The notes under the pieces are model-generated. The model did no database searches, was not told where the DNA came from, and was given only the letters and a program-made list of their open reading frames with translations. A program made the position numbers and the translations under genes. Of a stretch of DNA of 64,000 nt, positions 35,818 through 44,376 are shown in pieces. Source of the stretch: Burkholderia sp. WAC0059 (GTDB taxonomy: Bacteria > Pseudomonadota > Gammaproteobacteria > Burkholderiales > Burkholderiaceae); assembly GCF_002870125.1 (NCBI RefSeq), contig NZ_PNEO01000010.1, positions 140,506 through 204,505 of the forward strand, read 5' to 3'. Position 1 is the stretch's first letter, and every line of letters begins with the position of its first letter.

Positions 35818-37101
35818 TCAATGCGCCGCGCCGGACGCCGGGTTCCGGTGCTTCAGGTGCAGCCACGCTGCGTACAATGCATGATCGGTGCCGAACGCGC
35901 CCGCCTTCGTGACGATGCCGGGGCGATGCGCGCGCGGCGTGTTATCGAGCGGACGGCACACCGCGACGCCCGCCTCGACTTCTTCCAGCAGATGCAGGCT
36001 GCCGATGCCGGCCGTGCCGAGCATCGCGCGGGCCGTCTCGCCGCCGGTGGCGATGAGTCCGCCCGTCTTCGTGAAGTGCGGCTCGACGAGCGCGGCGAGC
36101 GCGGCCGAAAGCTGCGCGCCCTCGCCCGGATCGAACGCGTCGTCGCGGCCGATGCGCAACAGCAGGTCCGCGCGCCCGTCGAGCGCCGCGCCGATGCGCG
36201 TGCGCCAGCCCGGCCAGTCCGGATGCGTCGCGCCCGCGCGCAGCACGGCCGGCGGCACGATCAGCTCGAACACCTCGCCGCGCTCGCGCAGCATCGCGCA
36301 CTGGCGCTCGCAGACGGCGGACAGGCTGCCGACGAGAATCAGGATCGGCGCGCCGGCCGATTCGGCCGCCTGCGCCGACGATGCGCCGTTGAGCGCCCGG
36401 GCCGGCGCCGCGTTCTCGCGTTGCCGTTCGATCATCGAGGCCATCTCGCGCGCGAGACCGCCCGAGCCGACCCAGAACAGCGGCTCGCTCATCGCGAGCG
36501 TCACGCGCGCGAGCGTGCGCAACTCGTCCTCGCTTTCGGTATCGACGATCAGCGCGCCCACGCCGCTCGCCGCCACGCCGGCAATGCGCTGCGCGAGCAC
36601 GCCGTCGCCTTCGTGCAGCGCCGCCGCGTCGAGCCGCGCGGTCGTGAGCCCGACCGCCGTCAGCATCGACGCCACGTCGGCCGACCGGTCGGCGTGTTCG
36701 AGCTTCCAGGTGTCCGTCGTTTCGAGCGGCGCGCCGTGCACGAGCACGCGGCCGCCGCGCAACACGCGCCCCGTCGCCGGGAACGCCGGCGCGACGATGG
36801 CGAGCCCGCCGAGCGGCCGCAGCGCGGCGACTTCGGCGGCCCAGTTGCCGCGCAGCGTCGAATCGATCTTCTTGTAGAGGCGCCGGCCGTGCACGCGCAG
36901 CGCCGCGAAGGCCGCCGCCGTGCGCGCCGCGGCATCGGACGGCGCGAGCCGCCGCGTGTCGGTGTCGGCCGCGATCACGTCGGCGTCGGCCGGCGCAGCG
37001 GCGGCGTCGAGCGTGACCACGGTCCGCAGCCCGGCGCCCGCGAAGCCGATGGCGCAGTCGGCCGCGCCCGAAAGATCGTCGGCGATGATCAGAAAACTCA
37101 T
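35818..37101 (-). CDS. dtnK: four-carbon acid sugar kinase (DUF1537)
   Basis: A 427-residue kinase that phosphorylates C4 sugar acids such as D-threonate. The N-terminal substrate domain has [12 protein letters not shown], the next block [15 protein letters not shown], and the C-terminal nucleotide-binding domain has [11 protein letters not shown] and [11 protein letters not shown]. This is the DtnK/OtnK family. ATG 37101 overlaps the permease stop (ATGA). Its partners, PdxA2 downstream and a KdgT-type permease upstream, fit the published threonate/erythronate pathway. Confidence 0.92.
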   Translation of the reverse strand: MSFLIIADDLSGAADCAIGFAGAGLRTVVTLDAAAAPADADVIAADTDTRRLAPSDAAARTAAAFAALRVHGRRLYKKIDSTLRGNWAAEVAALRPLGGLAIVAPAFPATGRVLRGGRVLVHGAPLETTDTWKLEHADRSADVASMLTAVGLTTARLDAAALHEGDGVLAQRIAGVAASGVGALIVDTESEDELRTLARVTLAMSEPLFWVGSGGLAREMASMIERQRENAAPARALNGASSAQAAESAGAPILILVGSLSAVCERQCAMLRERGEVFELIVPPAVLRAGATHPDWPGWRTRIGAALDGRADLLLRIGRDDAFDPGEGAQLSAALAALVEPHFTKTGGLIATGGETARAMLGTAGIGSLHLLEEVEAGVAVCRPLDNTPRAHRPGIVTKAGAFGTDHALYAAWLHLKHRNPASGAAH

Positions 37102-38096
37102 CGAGCCAGTCCCTCTTGCCGCCCGTGCTCGCGCGCGAGGCGCTTTTCCTGCTGGCGCTTCGCGATCGCGCCGGTCAGGATCGGCGAGACGATCGCCGTC
37201 ACCACCACGCACGCGGCCACCAGCAGCGTCGCGCTATGCGCCGCCGCGGTATAGACCGGATTCGCCGCCGCAACGAGCGCCGGCACCGCGGCCGCGTTGC
37301 CGGCCGTGTTCGCGGCGGCGATGCCGGCCACGCCCGTGCCGCCCGTCAGGCGGTCGACGAAGTAAAGCGGAATGCCCGTGAGCGCCACGACGGCAAGGCC
37401 GAGGCCGAGGCCGAGCAGACCCGCGCGCCAGACCTCATGCAGGTCGAGCCCCGCGCCGAGCGCGAGCGCGAAGAACGGAATCATGACCGGCACGGCGCGC
37501 GAGAGGAAGTCGCGCATCTCACGGTCGAGGTTGCCGAGCAGCATGCCGAGCAGGAGCGGCAGGATGCTGCCGACGAGCGTCTGCCACGGGAACGCCGAGA
37601 GGCCGGCGACGCCGAGCGTCACCATCGTGAGGAACGGCCCCGATTCGAGCGACATGATCGTGTAGGCGCCCACGTCCTCGGAGCGGCCGTACTGGCCCAT
37701 CAGCGCCATGTAGAGGCCGCCGTTGGTGTCGTTCATCGCGGCGACGACGGCGAGCGTCGAGACGCCCGCGAACATGCCCGACGAAATGGGCTGCTCGCCG
37801 AGCAGGTGGCCGAGCACGATGCCGACGACGATGGCCGCGCCGACCTTGGTCGCGAACAGCACGCCGCCCTTCTTGAGCAGATAGGGCGTCGACTTCAGGC
37901 TGATGCCGGCGCCCATGCAGACGTAGAACACCGCGAGAATCGGCAGCGCGCCCGTGAACAGCGCGCTGGTGAACGAGCCGAAGAACTTCGGCATGCCGGG
38001 CAGGAACGTCGCGACGAGCGAACCGGCCAAAAGCGGCACGATCATCATGCCGCCGGGGATGCGCTCGATCGAGCGTTTGATGGGAATCTGAGCCAC
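37098..38096 (-). CDS. kdgT: 2-keto-3-deoxygluconate permease-type sugar-acid transporter
   Basis: A 332-residue secondary transporter of the KdgT family with about 10 spans: [22 protein letters not shown] at the start, [37 protein letters not shown], and [21 protein letters not shown]. Here it most likely brings in a four-carbon sugar acid for dtnK/pdxA2 rather than ketodeoxygluconate. GTG at 38096, chosen because AGGAG is 8 bases upstream; an earlier ATG would add 44 unrelated residues. First gene of the operon. Confidence 0.88.
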   Translation of the reverse strand: MAQIPIKRSIERIPGGMMIVPLLAGSLVATFLPGMPKFFGSFTSALFTGALPILAVFYVCMGAGISLKSTPYLLKKGGVLFATKVGAAIVVGIVLGHLLGEQPISSGMFAGVSTLAVVAAMNDTNGGLYMALMGQYGRSEDVGAYTIMSLESGPFLTMVTLGVAGLSAFPWQTLVGSILPLLLGMLLGNLDREMRDFLSRAVPVMIPFFALALGAGLDLHEVWRAGLLGLGLGLAVVALTGIPLYFVDRLTGGTGVAGIAAANTAGNAAAVPALVAAANPVYTAAAHSATLLVAACVVVTAIVSPILTGAIAKRQQEKRLAREHGRQEGLAR

Positions 38097-38170
38097 GGAA
38101 AAGTCTCCTGTCTGAATGGCTGGCGGGCGTGTCGGCACCCCGCGCCCGCGCGTCGGATCGGTCATCGTTA

Positions 38171-38185
38171 TGATTGAAACAATCA
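38171..38185. promoter_or_regulatory. 15-bp palindrome at the kdgT transcription start
   Basis: TGATTGAAACAATCA, perfect 6-base arms around AAA. It lies just below the -10 box TACACT (minus strand, 38196-38191; -35 TTGCGC at 38219-38214, 17-base spacer), that is over the expected start site: a repressor position, probably for the DeoR protein. Confidence 0.6.
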
Positions 38186-38217
38186 CGGGAAGTGTAACGC
38201 TCCGCGTCATTTTGCGC

Positions 38218-38243
38218 AATTCGATCATTCTAATGATCGAATT
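38218..38243. promoter_or_regulatory. 26-bp perfect palindrome at the kdgT -35 region
   Basis: Arms AATTCGATCATT and AATGATCGAATT, perfect over 12 bases with a 2-base centre (CT). It touches the -35 box of the leftward kdgT promoter. So long a perfect repeat in GC-rich DNA is very unlikely by chance; it is an operator for the DeoR protein or for the adjacent FCD-GntR regulator. Confidence 0.7.
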
Positions 38244-38514
38244 TGATCGCCTCGATCACCGATGACGAAGGCAGCGAACGCAACGCGCGTGCCTTGCGGC
38301 GCAAGGCGCGGGAACGGTTCGGAAACGGGAGGCGAAATGCGAAACGGACGGGCCGCCAGCTTCGCGCCGGCCCCGAAAGGAGCCGAACGGTCTTGGGCAA
38401 TTGGCCCGCCTGGTCCGGTTGGACGTCGGCGGACCCGCCGGAACCGCGGATAGGACAACGGGAAAAGCAGCAGGAAACAGCAGCAGGAAGGCCCGCCGGG
38501 CGACGGCGGCGGTG

Positions 38515-39207
38515 CTACTGCGAGCCGGCCGGGGCGGCGGACATCGTGCTTTCGAGCATCCGCATCGCGGCCTTTTCCGCGTTCGCGACGTGCAGCCGCG
38601 CGGCAGCTTCGGCCGCATCGGCGTCGCGGGCCTTGAGCGCCTTGTAGAGCTTGTCGATTTCGCGCAGGCTGTTGGGCAGCCGGTCCGGATGCATCAGCGA
38701 GGTCGCGCGCAGCAGATTCACGCGCGAATACAGGCTAGTGAGGATTTCCTTGACGAGCGCGTTGCCGCAATTGCCGAGCAGCACGTCGTAAAGCGCAGTT
38801 TTTGCCTTCAGCACGCCGTCCTGATCCTGCGCGACGGCCTGCACGCGCAGTGCCTTCGCCGCCTCGCCGAAACGCGCGATCGCCGAGTCGTCCGCGAGCC
38901 GCGCGAACTCGTGCGCGGCAAACCCTTCGAGCAGCCCGCGCAGCGCGTAGAGCTCGGCGGCCTCCTCGCGCGACATGATCGCGACCGTGGGGCCCTTGTG
39001 CGGCACGCTGCGCACGAGCTTCTCGGCCTCGAGACGGCGCAGCGCCTCGCGCACCGAGGTACGGCTCACCCCGAGCGACTCGCACAGTTCGCGCTCGATC
39101 AGGCGCGCGCCGGGCGCGAAACGCCCGCTCATGATCGCCTGACGCAGCACGTTTTCGACCTGATGACGAAGCGTTTCGGGCCGCACGACGCCAATCTCTG
39201 TCGACAT
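38515..39207 (-). CDS. GntR-family transcriptional regulator, FCD domain (2)
   Basis: A 230-residue FadR-type regulator: winged helix at about 10-75 (LCESLGVSRTSVREALRRLEAEKLVRSVPHKG) and FCD domain (about 85-215). It lies 154 bases beyond the end of the long leftward unit 47149-39362 and upstream of the kdgT operon. Its own 5' region holds TTGTA-N9-TACAA (39210-39228) and TGTATGATA (39242-39250, minus strand), suggesting autoregulation. With GntR 1 it is the candidate controller of the TGT-N3-ACA regulon. Confidence 0.92.
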   Translation of the reverse strand: MSTEIGVVRPETLRHQVENVLRQAIMSGRFAPGARLIERELCESLGVSRTSVREALRRLEAEKLVRSVPHKGPTVAIMSREEAAELYALRGLLEGFAAHEFARLADDSAIARFGEAAKALRVQAVAQDQDGVLKAKTALYDVLLGNCGNALVKEILTSLYSRVNLLRATSLMHPDRLPNSLREIDKLYKALKARDADAAEAAARLHVANAEKAAMRMLESTMSAAPAGSQ

Positions 39208-39209
39208 TA

Positions 39210-39250
39210 TTGTATTCCCGTCCTACAAACTGATACCGTCCTATCATACA
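39210..39250 (-). promoter_or_regulatory. operator-like sites upstream of GntR 2
   Basis: Inverted repeat TTGTA (39210-39214) / TACAA (39224-39228) ends immediately above the ATG, and TGTATGATA on the minus strand (39250-39242) differs by one base from the TGTATGACA core at the other units. No firm -35/-10 pair. Confidence 0.5.
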
Positions 39251-39361
39251 CGGAAAGAATTGCCAACCGCTACCGCTTGTGCGCCGCATGATTGTCGCGG
39301 GGCGTTCGCACCGCGGCAGGCCCGGTGACGGGAAACAGCGGAAACGGCTGAAACGGCGGCG

Positions 39362-41044
39362 CTAGAAGTCCACGCCCAGATCGACGTCCTTCGTCTCCTT
39401 CAGGAACAGCAGCGCCACGACGAACGACACGGCGATCCAGGCAACCGGATACCAGAGCCCGAAGTAGATGTCGCCCTGCTGCGCCGACAGCGCGAACGAG
39501 ATCGTCGGCAGCAGCCCGCCGATCCAGCCGCTCGCAAAGTGGTAGGGAAACGACATCGACGTGTAGCGGATGCGCGTCGGGAACATCTCGATGAGCGCGG
39601 GCGCCGTCGGCGTCAGCGCGAGCGTCATGCAGGCAAGCAGCACGACGAGCAGCAGGCACACCATCGGCGTGTTGAACTGCGCGGGCGCAGCCGTGCGCGG
39701 GAAGCCGGCGGCGTCGAGCGCCGCGCGCAGCCCCGTGCCGAACGCCGACGACTTCGCCCTGAGCACGGCGGCGTCGAGCGCTGCCCCGTCGTAGGCCGCC
39801 ACCGCCTGCGAGCCGACATGCACGGTCGCGACAGCGCCGGGCGCCGCATCGCGCGTTTCGTAGCTGACGCCCGCCTCGGTCAGCGCCTCGCGGGCGATGT
39901 CGCACGAGTTCGTGAAGTGCCGCGAGCCGAGCGGGTTGAACATGAACGAGCAGGTCCGCGCATCCGCCTCGACCCAGACCGGCACGCTCGCCTGCGCCTG
40001 CGCGAGCGCCGGGTTCGCATAGCGCGTCATGGCGTGGAAGATCGGGAACAGCGTCAGCATGGTCAAAAGGAAGCTGGCCAGCAGCACCGGCTTGCGTCCG
40101 AATCGATCGCACAACCAGCCCGATAAAAGAAAGAGCGGCATGCAGACGAAGGTGGCCAGCGTGACGACGACGTTGGCCTGGGTCGGATCGACCTTCAGCG
40201 TGTGCGTGAGGAAGAACGTCGGAAACAGCACCGCCGTGTAGTAGACGCAGGTCATGCCGCCGCAGATCGCGAACAGCGCCACGATGAGACGCTTCACGTT
40301 GGCCCAGACGAGGAACGTGTCCGTCAGCGGCGCGCGGGACAGGCGGCTTTCGTTCTTGAGCGCCTGGAACGCCGGCGACTCCTCCATGCGCATGCGGATG
40401 CGCACGGAAATCGCGACCAGCAGCACCGAGAAAATGAACGGAATGCGCCAGCCCCACGTATCGAAGTGCGGGCCCGTCAGCACGCGCGTAACCAGCACCA
40501 CCGCGAACGACAGGAGCAGGCCGATCGTCCCCGTCGCCGAGATCCACGACGTGTTCAGGCCGCGCCGGTTGCGCGGCGAATGCTCGGCCACGTAGGTTGC
40601 GGCGCCGCCGTATTCGCCGCCGAGCGCGAGCCCCTGGAGCATGCGCAGCCCGATCAGCAGGATCGGCGCGGCGAGACCGAGCGACGCGTAGCCCGGCAGG
40701 CAGCCGACGCCGACCGTCGAGATCCCCATGATGACGATGGTCACGAGGAACGTGCGCTTGCGGCCGATCATGTCGCCGATGCGCCCGAACACGACCGCGC
40801 CGACCGGCCGCATGATGAAGCCGACGCCGAAGGTCAGCAGCGCGAAGATGAAGCCCGTGACCGGATTGACGCCGGCGAAGAAGCGGCTTGCGATCACGGT
40901 CGCGAGCGAGCCGTACAGCGTGAAGTCGTACCACTCGAAGATCGTGCCGATGGATGCCGCCGCGATGACCTTCGCCGTCGAGGTGCTGATACCCGGCTGC
41001 GGCTGCGCGCTGCCCGCGGCGGCCGTGTTCGAACCTGCTGCCAT
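39362..41044 (-). CDS. MHS-family (metabolite:H+ symporter) transporter with large extracytoplasmic loop
   Basis: A 560-residue major facilitator of the MHS group (ShiA/KgtP-like): IGTIFEWYDFTLYGSLA in span 1, FGRIGDMIGRKRTF, GLALGGEYGGAATYVAEHSP, and a terminal ETKDVDLG. MHS proteins usually have about 430-450 residues; here an extra loop of about 110 (about 345-455) lies between spans in the second half and holds two cysteines (ARTCSFMF, NSCDIARE) that could form a disulfide outside the membrane. GGGAGAC precedes ATG 41044. Last gene of the leftward unit, 74 bases after the alcohol dehydrogenase. Confidence 0.88.
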   Translation of the reverse strand: MAAGSNTAAAGSAQPQPGISTSTAKVIAAASIGTIFEWYDFTLYGSLATVIASRFFAGVNPVTGFIFALLTFGVGFIMRPVGAVVFGRIGDMIGRKRTFLVTIVIMGISTVGVGCLPGYASLGLAAPILLIGLRMLQGLALGGEYGGAATYVAEHSPRNRRGLNTSWISATGTIGLLLSFAVVLVTRVLTGPHFDTWGWRIPFIFSVLLVAISVRIRMRMEESPAFQALKNESRLSRAPLTDTFLVWANVKRLIVALFAICGGMTCVYYTAVLFPTFFLTHTLKVDPTQANVVVTLATFVCMPLFLLSGWLCDRFGRKPVLLASFLLTMLTLFPIFHAMTRYANPALAQAQASVPVWVEADARTCSFMFNPLGSRHFTNSCDIAREALTEAGVSYETRDAAPGAVATVHVGSQAVAAYDGAALDAAVLRAKSSAFGTGLRAALDAAGFPRTAAPAQFNTPMVCLLLVVLLACMTLALTPTAPALIEMFPTRIRYTSMSFPYHFASGWIGGLLPTISFALSAQQGDIYFGLWYPVAWIAVSFVVALLFLKETKDVDLGVDF

Positions 41045-41118
41045 ATCCGTCTCCCTGCTTATTGCGTTTTTGTCTGGATGGTTCGCGCGCCCCGCAAAGG
41101 CGGCGCGCCGCCCTGCCC

Positions 41119-42243
41119 TTACAGCGTCACGATCTGCCGCACGGCGCGCCCCTCGCGCAGCCGGTCCATGCCCGCGTTGATCTCGTCGAGCGCGAGCCGG
41201 TGCGTGACGAGCCGGTCCACGGGCAGGCGGCCGCGCCGGTACAGCTCGATGAAGCGCGGCACGTCGCGCGACGGCACGCTGCTGCCCATGTAGCTGCCGC
41301 GCACCGATTTCTCGTCGGCCACGAGCGACACCGCGGGAATCGCGAGGCGCGTGGCCGGCGGCGGCAGGCCGGCCGTCACGAGCTCGCCGCCGCGCCGCGT
41401 GATCGCATAGCCGAGTTCGAGCGCGGCGAGCGCGCCCGCCGTCTCGAGCGCCGCGTCCACGCCGCCCGAGGTCGCGTCGCGCACGGCTTCGGCGACGTCC
41501 TGCGCCTTCGCGTCGAACGTGTCGGTCGCACCGAGCGCGCGGGCCAACTCGAGCTTGTCGGCGTTCACGTCGATCGCGACGACGCGCGCGGCGCCCGCCG
41601 CGAGCGCGCCGAGCACGGCCGCGAGCCCGACGCCGCCGAGCCCGATCACGGCCACCTGCGAGCCGGGCGCGACGCGCGCCGCGTTCACGGCCGAGCCGAC
41701 GCCGGTCAGCACCGCGCAGCCGAAAAGCGCCGCCTCGTCGAGCGCGAGGTCGCGATCGACCTTGACGAGCGAGTAGCGCGAGACCGTCGCGTACTCGGCG
41801 AACGCTGAGATGCCGGAGTGATGGTTGATCGGCTGGCCGTCGCGCGAAAGCCGGCGTGCGCCGCCGAGCAGCGTGCCCGCGCCGCCGGCCAGCGCGCCGG
41901 GTTCGCAAAGCGCCGGCCGCCCGCTCGCGCACGGGTTGCAGTGCCCGCAGGCCGCGACGAACACCGAAACGACGTGGTCGCCCGGCTGCAGATCGGTCAC
42001 GTACTCGCCGACGGCCTCGACGACGCCCGCCGCCTCGTGGCCGATCACCATCGGCAACGGCCGCGGCCGCACGCCCTCGACCACGGAAAGATCGGAATGG
42101 CAGATGCCGGCTGCCGCGATCCGGACCAGCACTTCGCCCGGACCCGGCGGCGCGAGATCGACGCTCTGCACGACGAGCGGCCGGGTGTCGGCATAGGGCG
42201 CCGGGAGGCCCGATTGTTCGAGTACCGCTGCGCGAATCTTCAT
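41119..42243 (-). CDS. zinc-dependent alcohol dehydrogenase
   Basis: A 374-residue class III-like medium-chain dehydrogenase. Catalytic zinc ligands: Cys in AAGICHSDLS, His-Glu in VIGHEAAGVVE, and Cys in LFGCAVLTGVG. Structural zinc: four Cys in ACGHCNPCASGRPALCE. The NAD site is VIGLGGVGLAAV. It probably oxidises an alcohol made in this pathway, feeding the aldehyde dehydrogenase at 44377-45804. ATG 42243 with AGGAG 9 bases upstream; 98 bases after the MFS gene. Confidence 0.93.
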   Translation of the reverse strand: MKIRAAVLEQSGLPAPYADTRPLVVQSVDLAPPGPGEVLVRIAAAGICHSDLSVVEGVRPRPLPMVIGHEAAGVVEAVGEYVTDLQPGDHVVSVFVAACGHCNPCASGRPALCEPGALAGGAGTLLGGARRLSRDGQPINHHSGISAFAEYATVSRYSLVKVDRDLALDEAALFGCAVLTGVGSAVNAARVAPGSQVAVIGLGGVGLAAVLGALAAGAARVVAIDVNADKLELARALGATDTFDAKAQDVAEAVRDATSGGVDAALETAGALAALELGYAITRRGGELVTAGLPPPATRLAIPAVSLVADEKSVRGSYMGSSVPSRDVPRFIELYRRGRLPVDRLVTHRLALDEINAGMDRLREGRAVRQIVTL

Positions 42244-42341
42244 CGCGAATGTCTCCTGCTTCCTGCGAACGGGGCCGCGCGTCAGGGGCGGCCGTTGCGT
42301 TTTCCGCCCGCGCGCCGTGGTCGACGCGCGGGGCCGGCGGT

Positions 42342-43685
42342 TCAGCCGATGTCGACGTCCTTCGTCTCCGGGCCCATCAGCGCGCCGATCGCGCCGATCA
42401 CCCCGCCGATCGCGAGCAGCACGGCCGGCGCGAAGCGGGCCGGCATGACCGCGCTGAGCCCGTTCAGGTAGAACGCGTAGAACGACGGCACGATCACCGA
42501 GAGGCTGAAGCCCACGCCGAAACCGGTGGCCCGCACGTCGGTGGCGAAGCGCTCGTTGATGTAGGTGATGAGCACGCCCCACGGCGCCGTGACGAGCACG
42601 GACAGCAGGCACACGAGCAGCATGACGGTCGGCAGGCCGAGCCCGCTCGCGCTCGAGAGCACGTAGAGCAGCCCCGCGCCGAGCGTCGCGATCAGCGGTC
42701 CGACGCTCACGAAGAAACGCCGCCGGCCGATTTTCTGCGCGAAAAGACCCGAGGCGATGTAGCTGAAGATCAGCACGAAGTACGAGATCAGCAGCGTCGA
42801 GGTGGTCGCGAAGCTGCCGAGGTGCAGCGTATGCAGCAGGAGCCCCGTCGGCACGAAGATCGTGATGATGTTCTGCGTGAGCCAGAAGCCCGTCATCAGC
42901 AGCATCACCTGGACGAGGCTGCGCACGCTCTTGCCGAACAGCAGGTCCGAGAGCGGCAGCTTTTCCGGCTTTTCGGTCGCCGTGCTCTGCCAGATCTCGG
43001 ACTCCGAGACGTGACGCACGTAGTACGTCGCGAGAACGGCCGCGAGCGCGGCGCCGAGCACGAACGGAATGCGCCAGCCCCACTGCGCGTAGGGCGAGTT
43101 CAGGCCGTTCAGCGGGAAGAGCGCGAACATCAGCATCGCGACCAGATTGATCGCGACGTAGGCCGCCGGAAAGCCCGTCATGATGAGCCCGCCGACGAGG
43201 CCGCGCTGCTCCTTCTTCGCGTACTCGATCGCGAGCGGCACGGCGCCCGCATAACCGCCGCCGAGAAAAATGCCGTCGATAAACCGCAGCAACACGAGCA
43301 GCCCATACGAAACGATGCCGATCTGCCCGTAGCCCGGCAGCAGCGCGATGAGCAGCGTGACGACGCCGAAGCCCGACACCGACCAGATCGAGGCCTTGCG
43401 CCGGCCCACGCGGTCGGCCACCACGCCGAATATCAGCGCGCCGACCGGCCGGCCGAGCAGCGTCGTGATGAACACGAGCGAGGCGAGAATCGTCTCCATG
43501 CCGCCCGACAGATGCGCGGGCTGGAAATACCGCAGCACCGGCGCGAGCACGACCACCGGCAGATAGATGTCGAACATGTCGATGAATTCGGAGAACATCG
43601 CGCCCTTCAGGGCGTTGCGACGTCTCACTTCGATGGACTGTCCGCTTTCTTCGCGCACCACGTCTTCCGCAGTCAACGCTTTCAT
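42342..43685 (-). CDS. MFS transporter (MHS/sugar-acid type)
   Basis: A 447-residue 12-span facilitator: FSEFIDMFDIYLPVVVLAPV in span 1, GVVADRVGRRKAS, DGIFLGGGYAGAVPLAIEYA, YINERFATDVRATGFGVG and a terminal GPETKDVDIG similar to that of the neighbouring MHS protein. Substrate unknown, presumably the same acid family. ATG 43685 with AGGAG upstream. Lies between CMD copy 2 and the alcohol dehydrogenase. Confidence 0.88.
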   Translation of the reverse strand: MKALTAEDVVREESGQSIEVRRRNALKGAMFSEFIDMFDIYLPVVVLAPVLRYFQPAHLSGGMETILASLVFITTLLGRPVGALIFGVVADRVGRRKASIWSVSGFGVVTLLIALLPGYGQIGIVSYGLLVLLRFIDGIFLGGGYAGAVPLAIEYAKKEQRGLVGGLIMTGFPAAYVAINLVAMLMFALFPLNGLNSPYAQWGWRIPFVLGAALAAVLATYYVRHVSESEIWQSTATEKPEKLPLSDLLFGKSVRSLVQVMLLMTGFWLTQNIITIFVPTGLLLHTLHLGSFATTSTLLISYFVLIFSYIASGLFAQKIGRRRFFVSVGPLIATLGAGLLYVLSSASGLGLPTVMLLVCLLSVLVTAPWGVLITYINERFATDVRATGFGVGFSLSVIVPSFYAFYLNGLSAVMPARFAPAVLLAIGGVIGAIGALMGPETKDVDIG

Positions 43686-43838
43686 GGTTGTCTCCTGTTT
43701 CGTTCATGCCGGCCGGCGCGCGCCCGCACGGCTGGGCGGGTCCGCCCAGAACGGCATCGCGCCGCCCGGCCCCCCTGCCCCTGCGCTCGCGCAACGCTTC
43801 GTCCAGATCCTGACGCCGCGCCGGCCGCGTGCCTCGCT

Positions 43839-44237
43839 TCAGCCGGCGGCTGCCTGCTCGGCCTCGTAGGCGCGAATGGCCTCGCTCGCCACGCGGAACG
43901 CCGCGAGCGCCAGCGGCACCCCGCAGTAGATCGCCGCCTGCATCAGCACCGCGCGGATCTCTTCCTTCGTCACGCCGTTGCGCAGCGCGCCGCGCACGTG
44001 GACGGCCAGTTCGTGGTGCTGGCTCATCGCCGTCAGCATCCCGATGTTCAGCATGCTGCGGGCCTTGAACGGCAGCGTCGAATCCCCCCAGATCTCGCCC
44101 CAGCAGTACTCCGTCACGAGCTTCTGCATCGGCCGGTTGAACTCGTCGGCATTCGCCCACGATTTCTCGACGTGCGTCGCACCGAGCACTTCCTTGCGGT
44201 TCGCGAAGCCCTGCTCAAACCGTTCGTTCTGTTCCAT
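43839..44237 (-). CDS. carboxymuconolactone decarboxylase-family protein (copy 2)
   Basis: A 132-residue CMD/AhpD-fold protein: FKARSMLNIGMLTAM, RGALRNGVTKEEIRAVLMQAAIYCGVPLALAAF. More like true gamma-carboxymuconolactone decarboxylase at the C-terminal motif (YCGVP) than copy 1. ATG 44237 with AGGGG 7 bases upstream; an alternative ATG at 44255 has none. A GntR-type site lies 74 bases upstream. Next to a transporter, as copy 1 is, which suggests paralogous modules. Confidence 0.87.
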   Translation of the reverse strand: MEQNERFEQGFANRKEVLGATHVEKSWANADEFNRPMQKLVTEYCWGEIWGDSTLPFKARSMLNIGMLTAMSQHHELAVHVRGALRNGVTKEEIRAVLMQAAIYCGVPLALAAFRVASEAIRAYEAEQAAAG

Positions 44238-44310
44238 CCGTTGCCCCTTTTTCATTTCCGTTGCGCCGACAAGACGACGATGCGGCACGAATATCGTCTT
44301 CCCAGATGAT

Positions 44311-44319
44311 TGTCATACA
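44311..44319. promoter_or_regulatory. GntR-type site upstream of CMD copy 2
   Basis: TGTCATACA on the plus strand, i.e. the exact TGTATGACA core of the 33.7 and 47.3 kb promoters, in the gap between the aldehyde dehydrogenase stop and CMD copy 2. TTGAAT lies beside it on the minus strand, but I see no good -10. Confidence 0.55.
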
Positions 44320-44341
44320 TTCAAGCCGGGCAAAATTTTTT

Positions 44342-44366
44342 GGGGTGCCCGCGACGCGGACACCCC
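44342..44366 (-). terminator. hairpin after the aldehyde dehydrogenase gene
   Basis: Arms GGGGTGTCCGC and GCGGGCACCCC (minus strand) with one mismatch and a 3-base loop, 11 bases past the stop. On the transcript it is followed by A7 then T4, so it is not a standard terminator; it may attenuate or protect the message between two parts of the unit. Confidence 0.4.
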
Positions 44367-44376
44367 GGCCCGGCGG

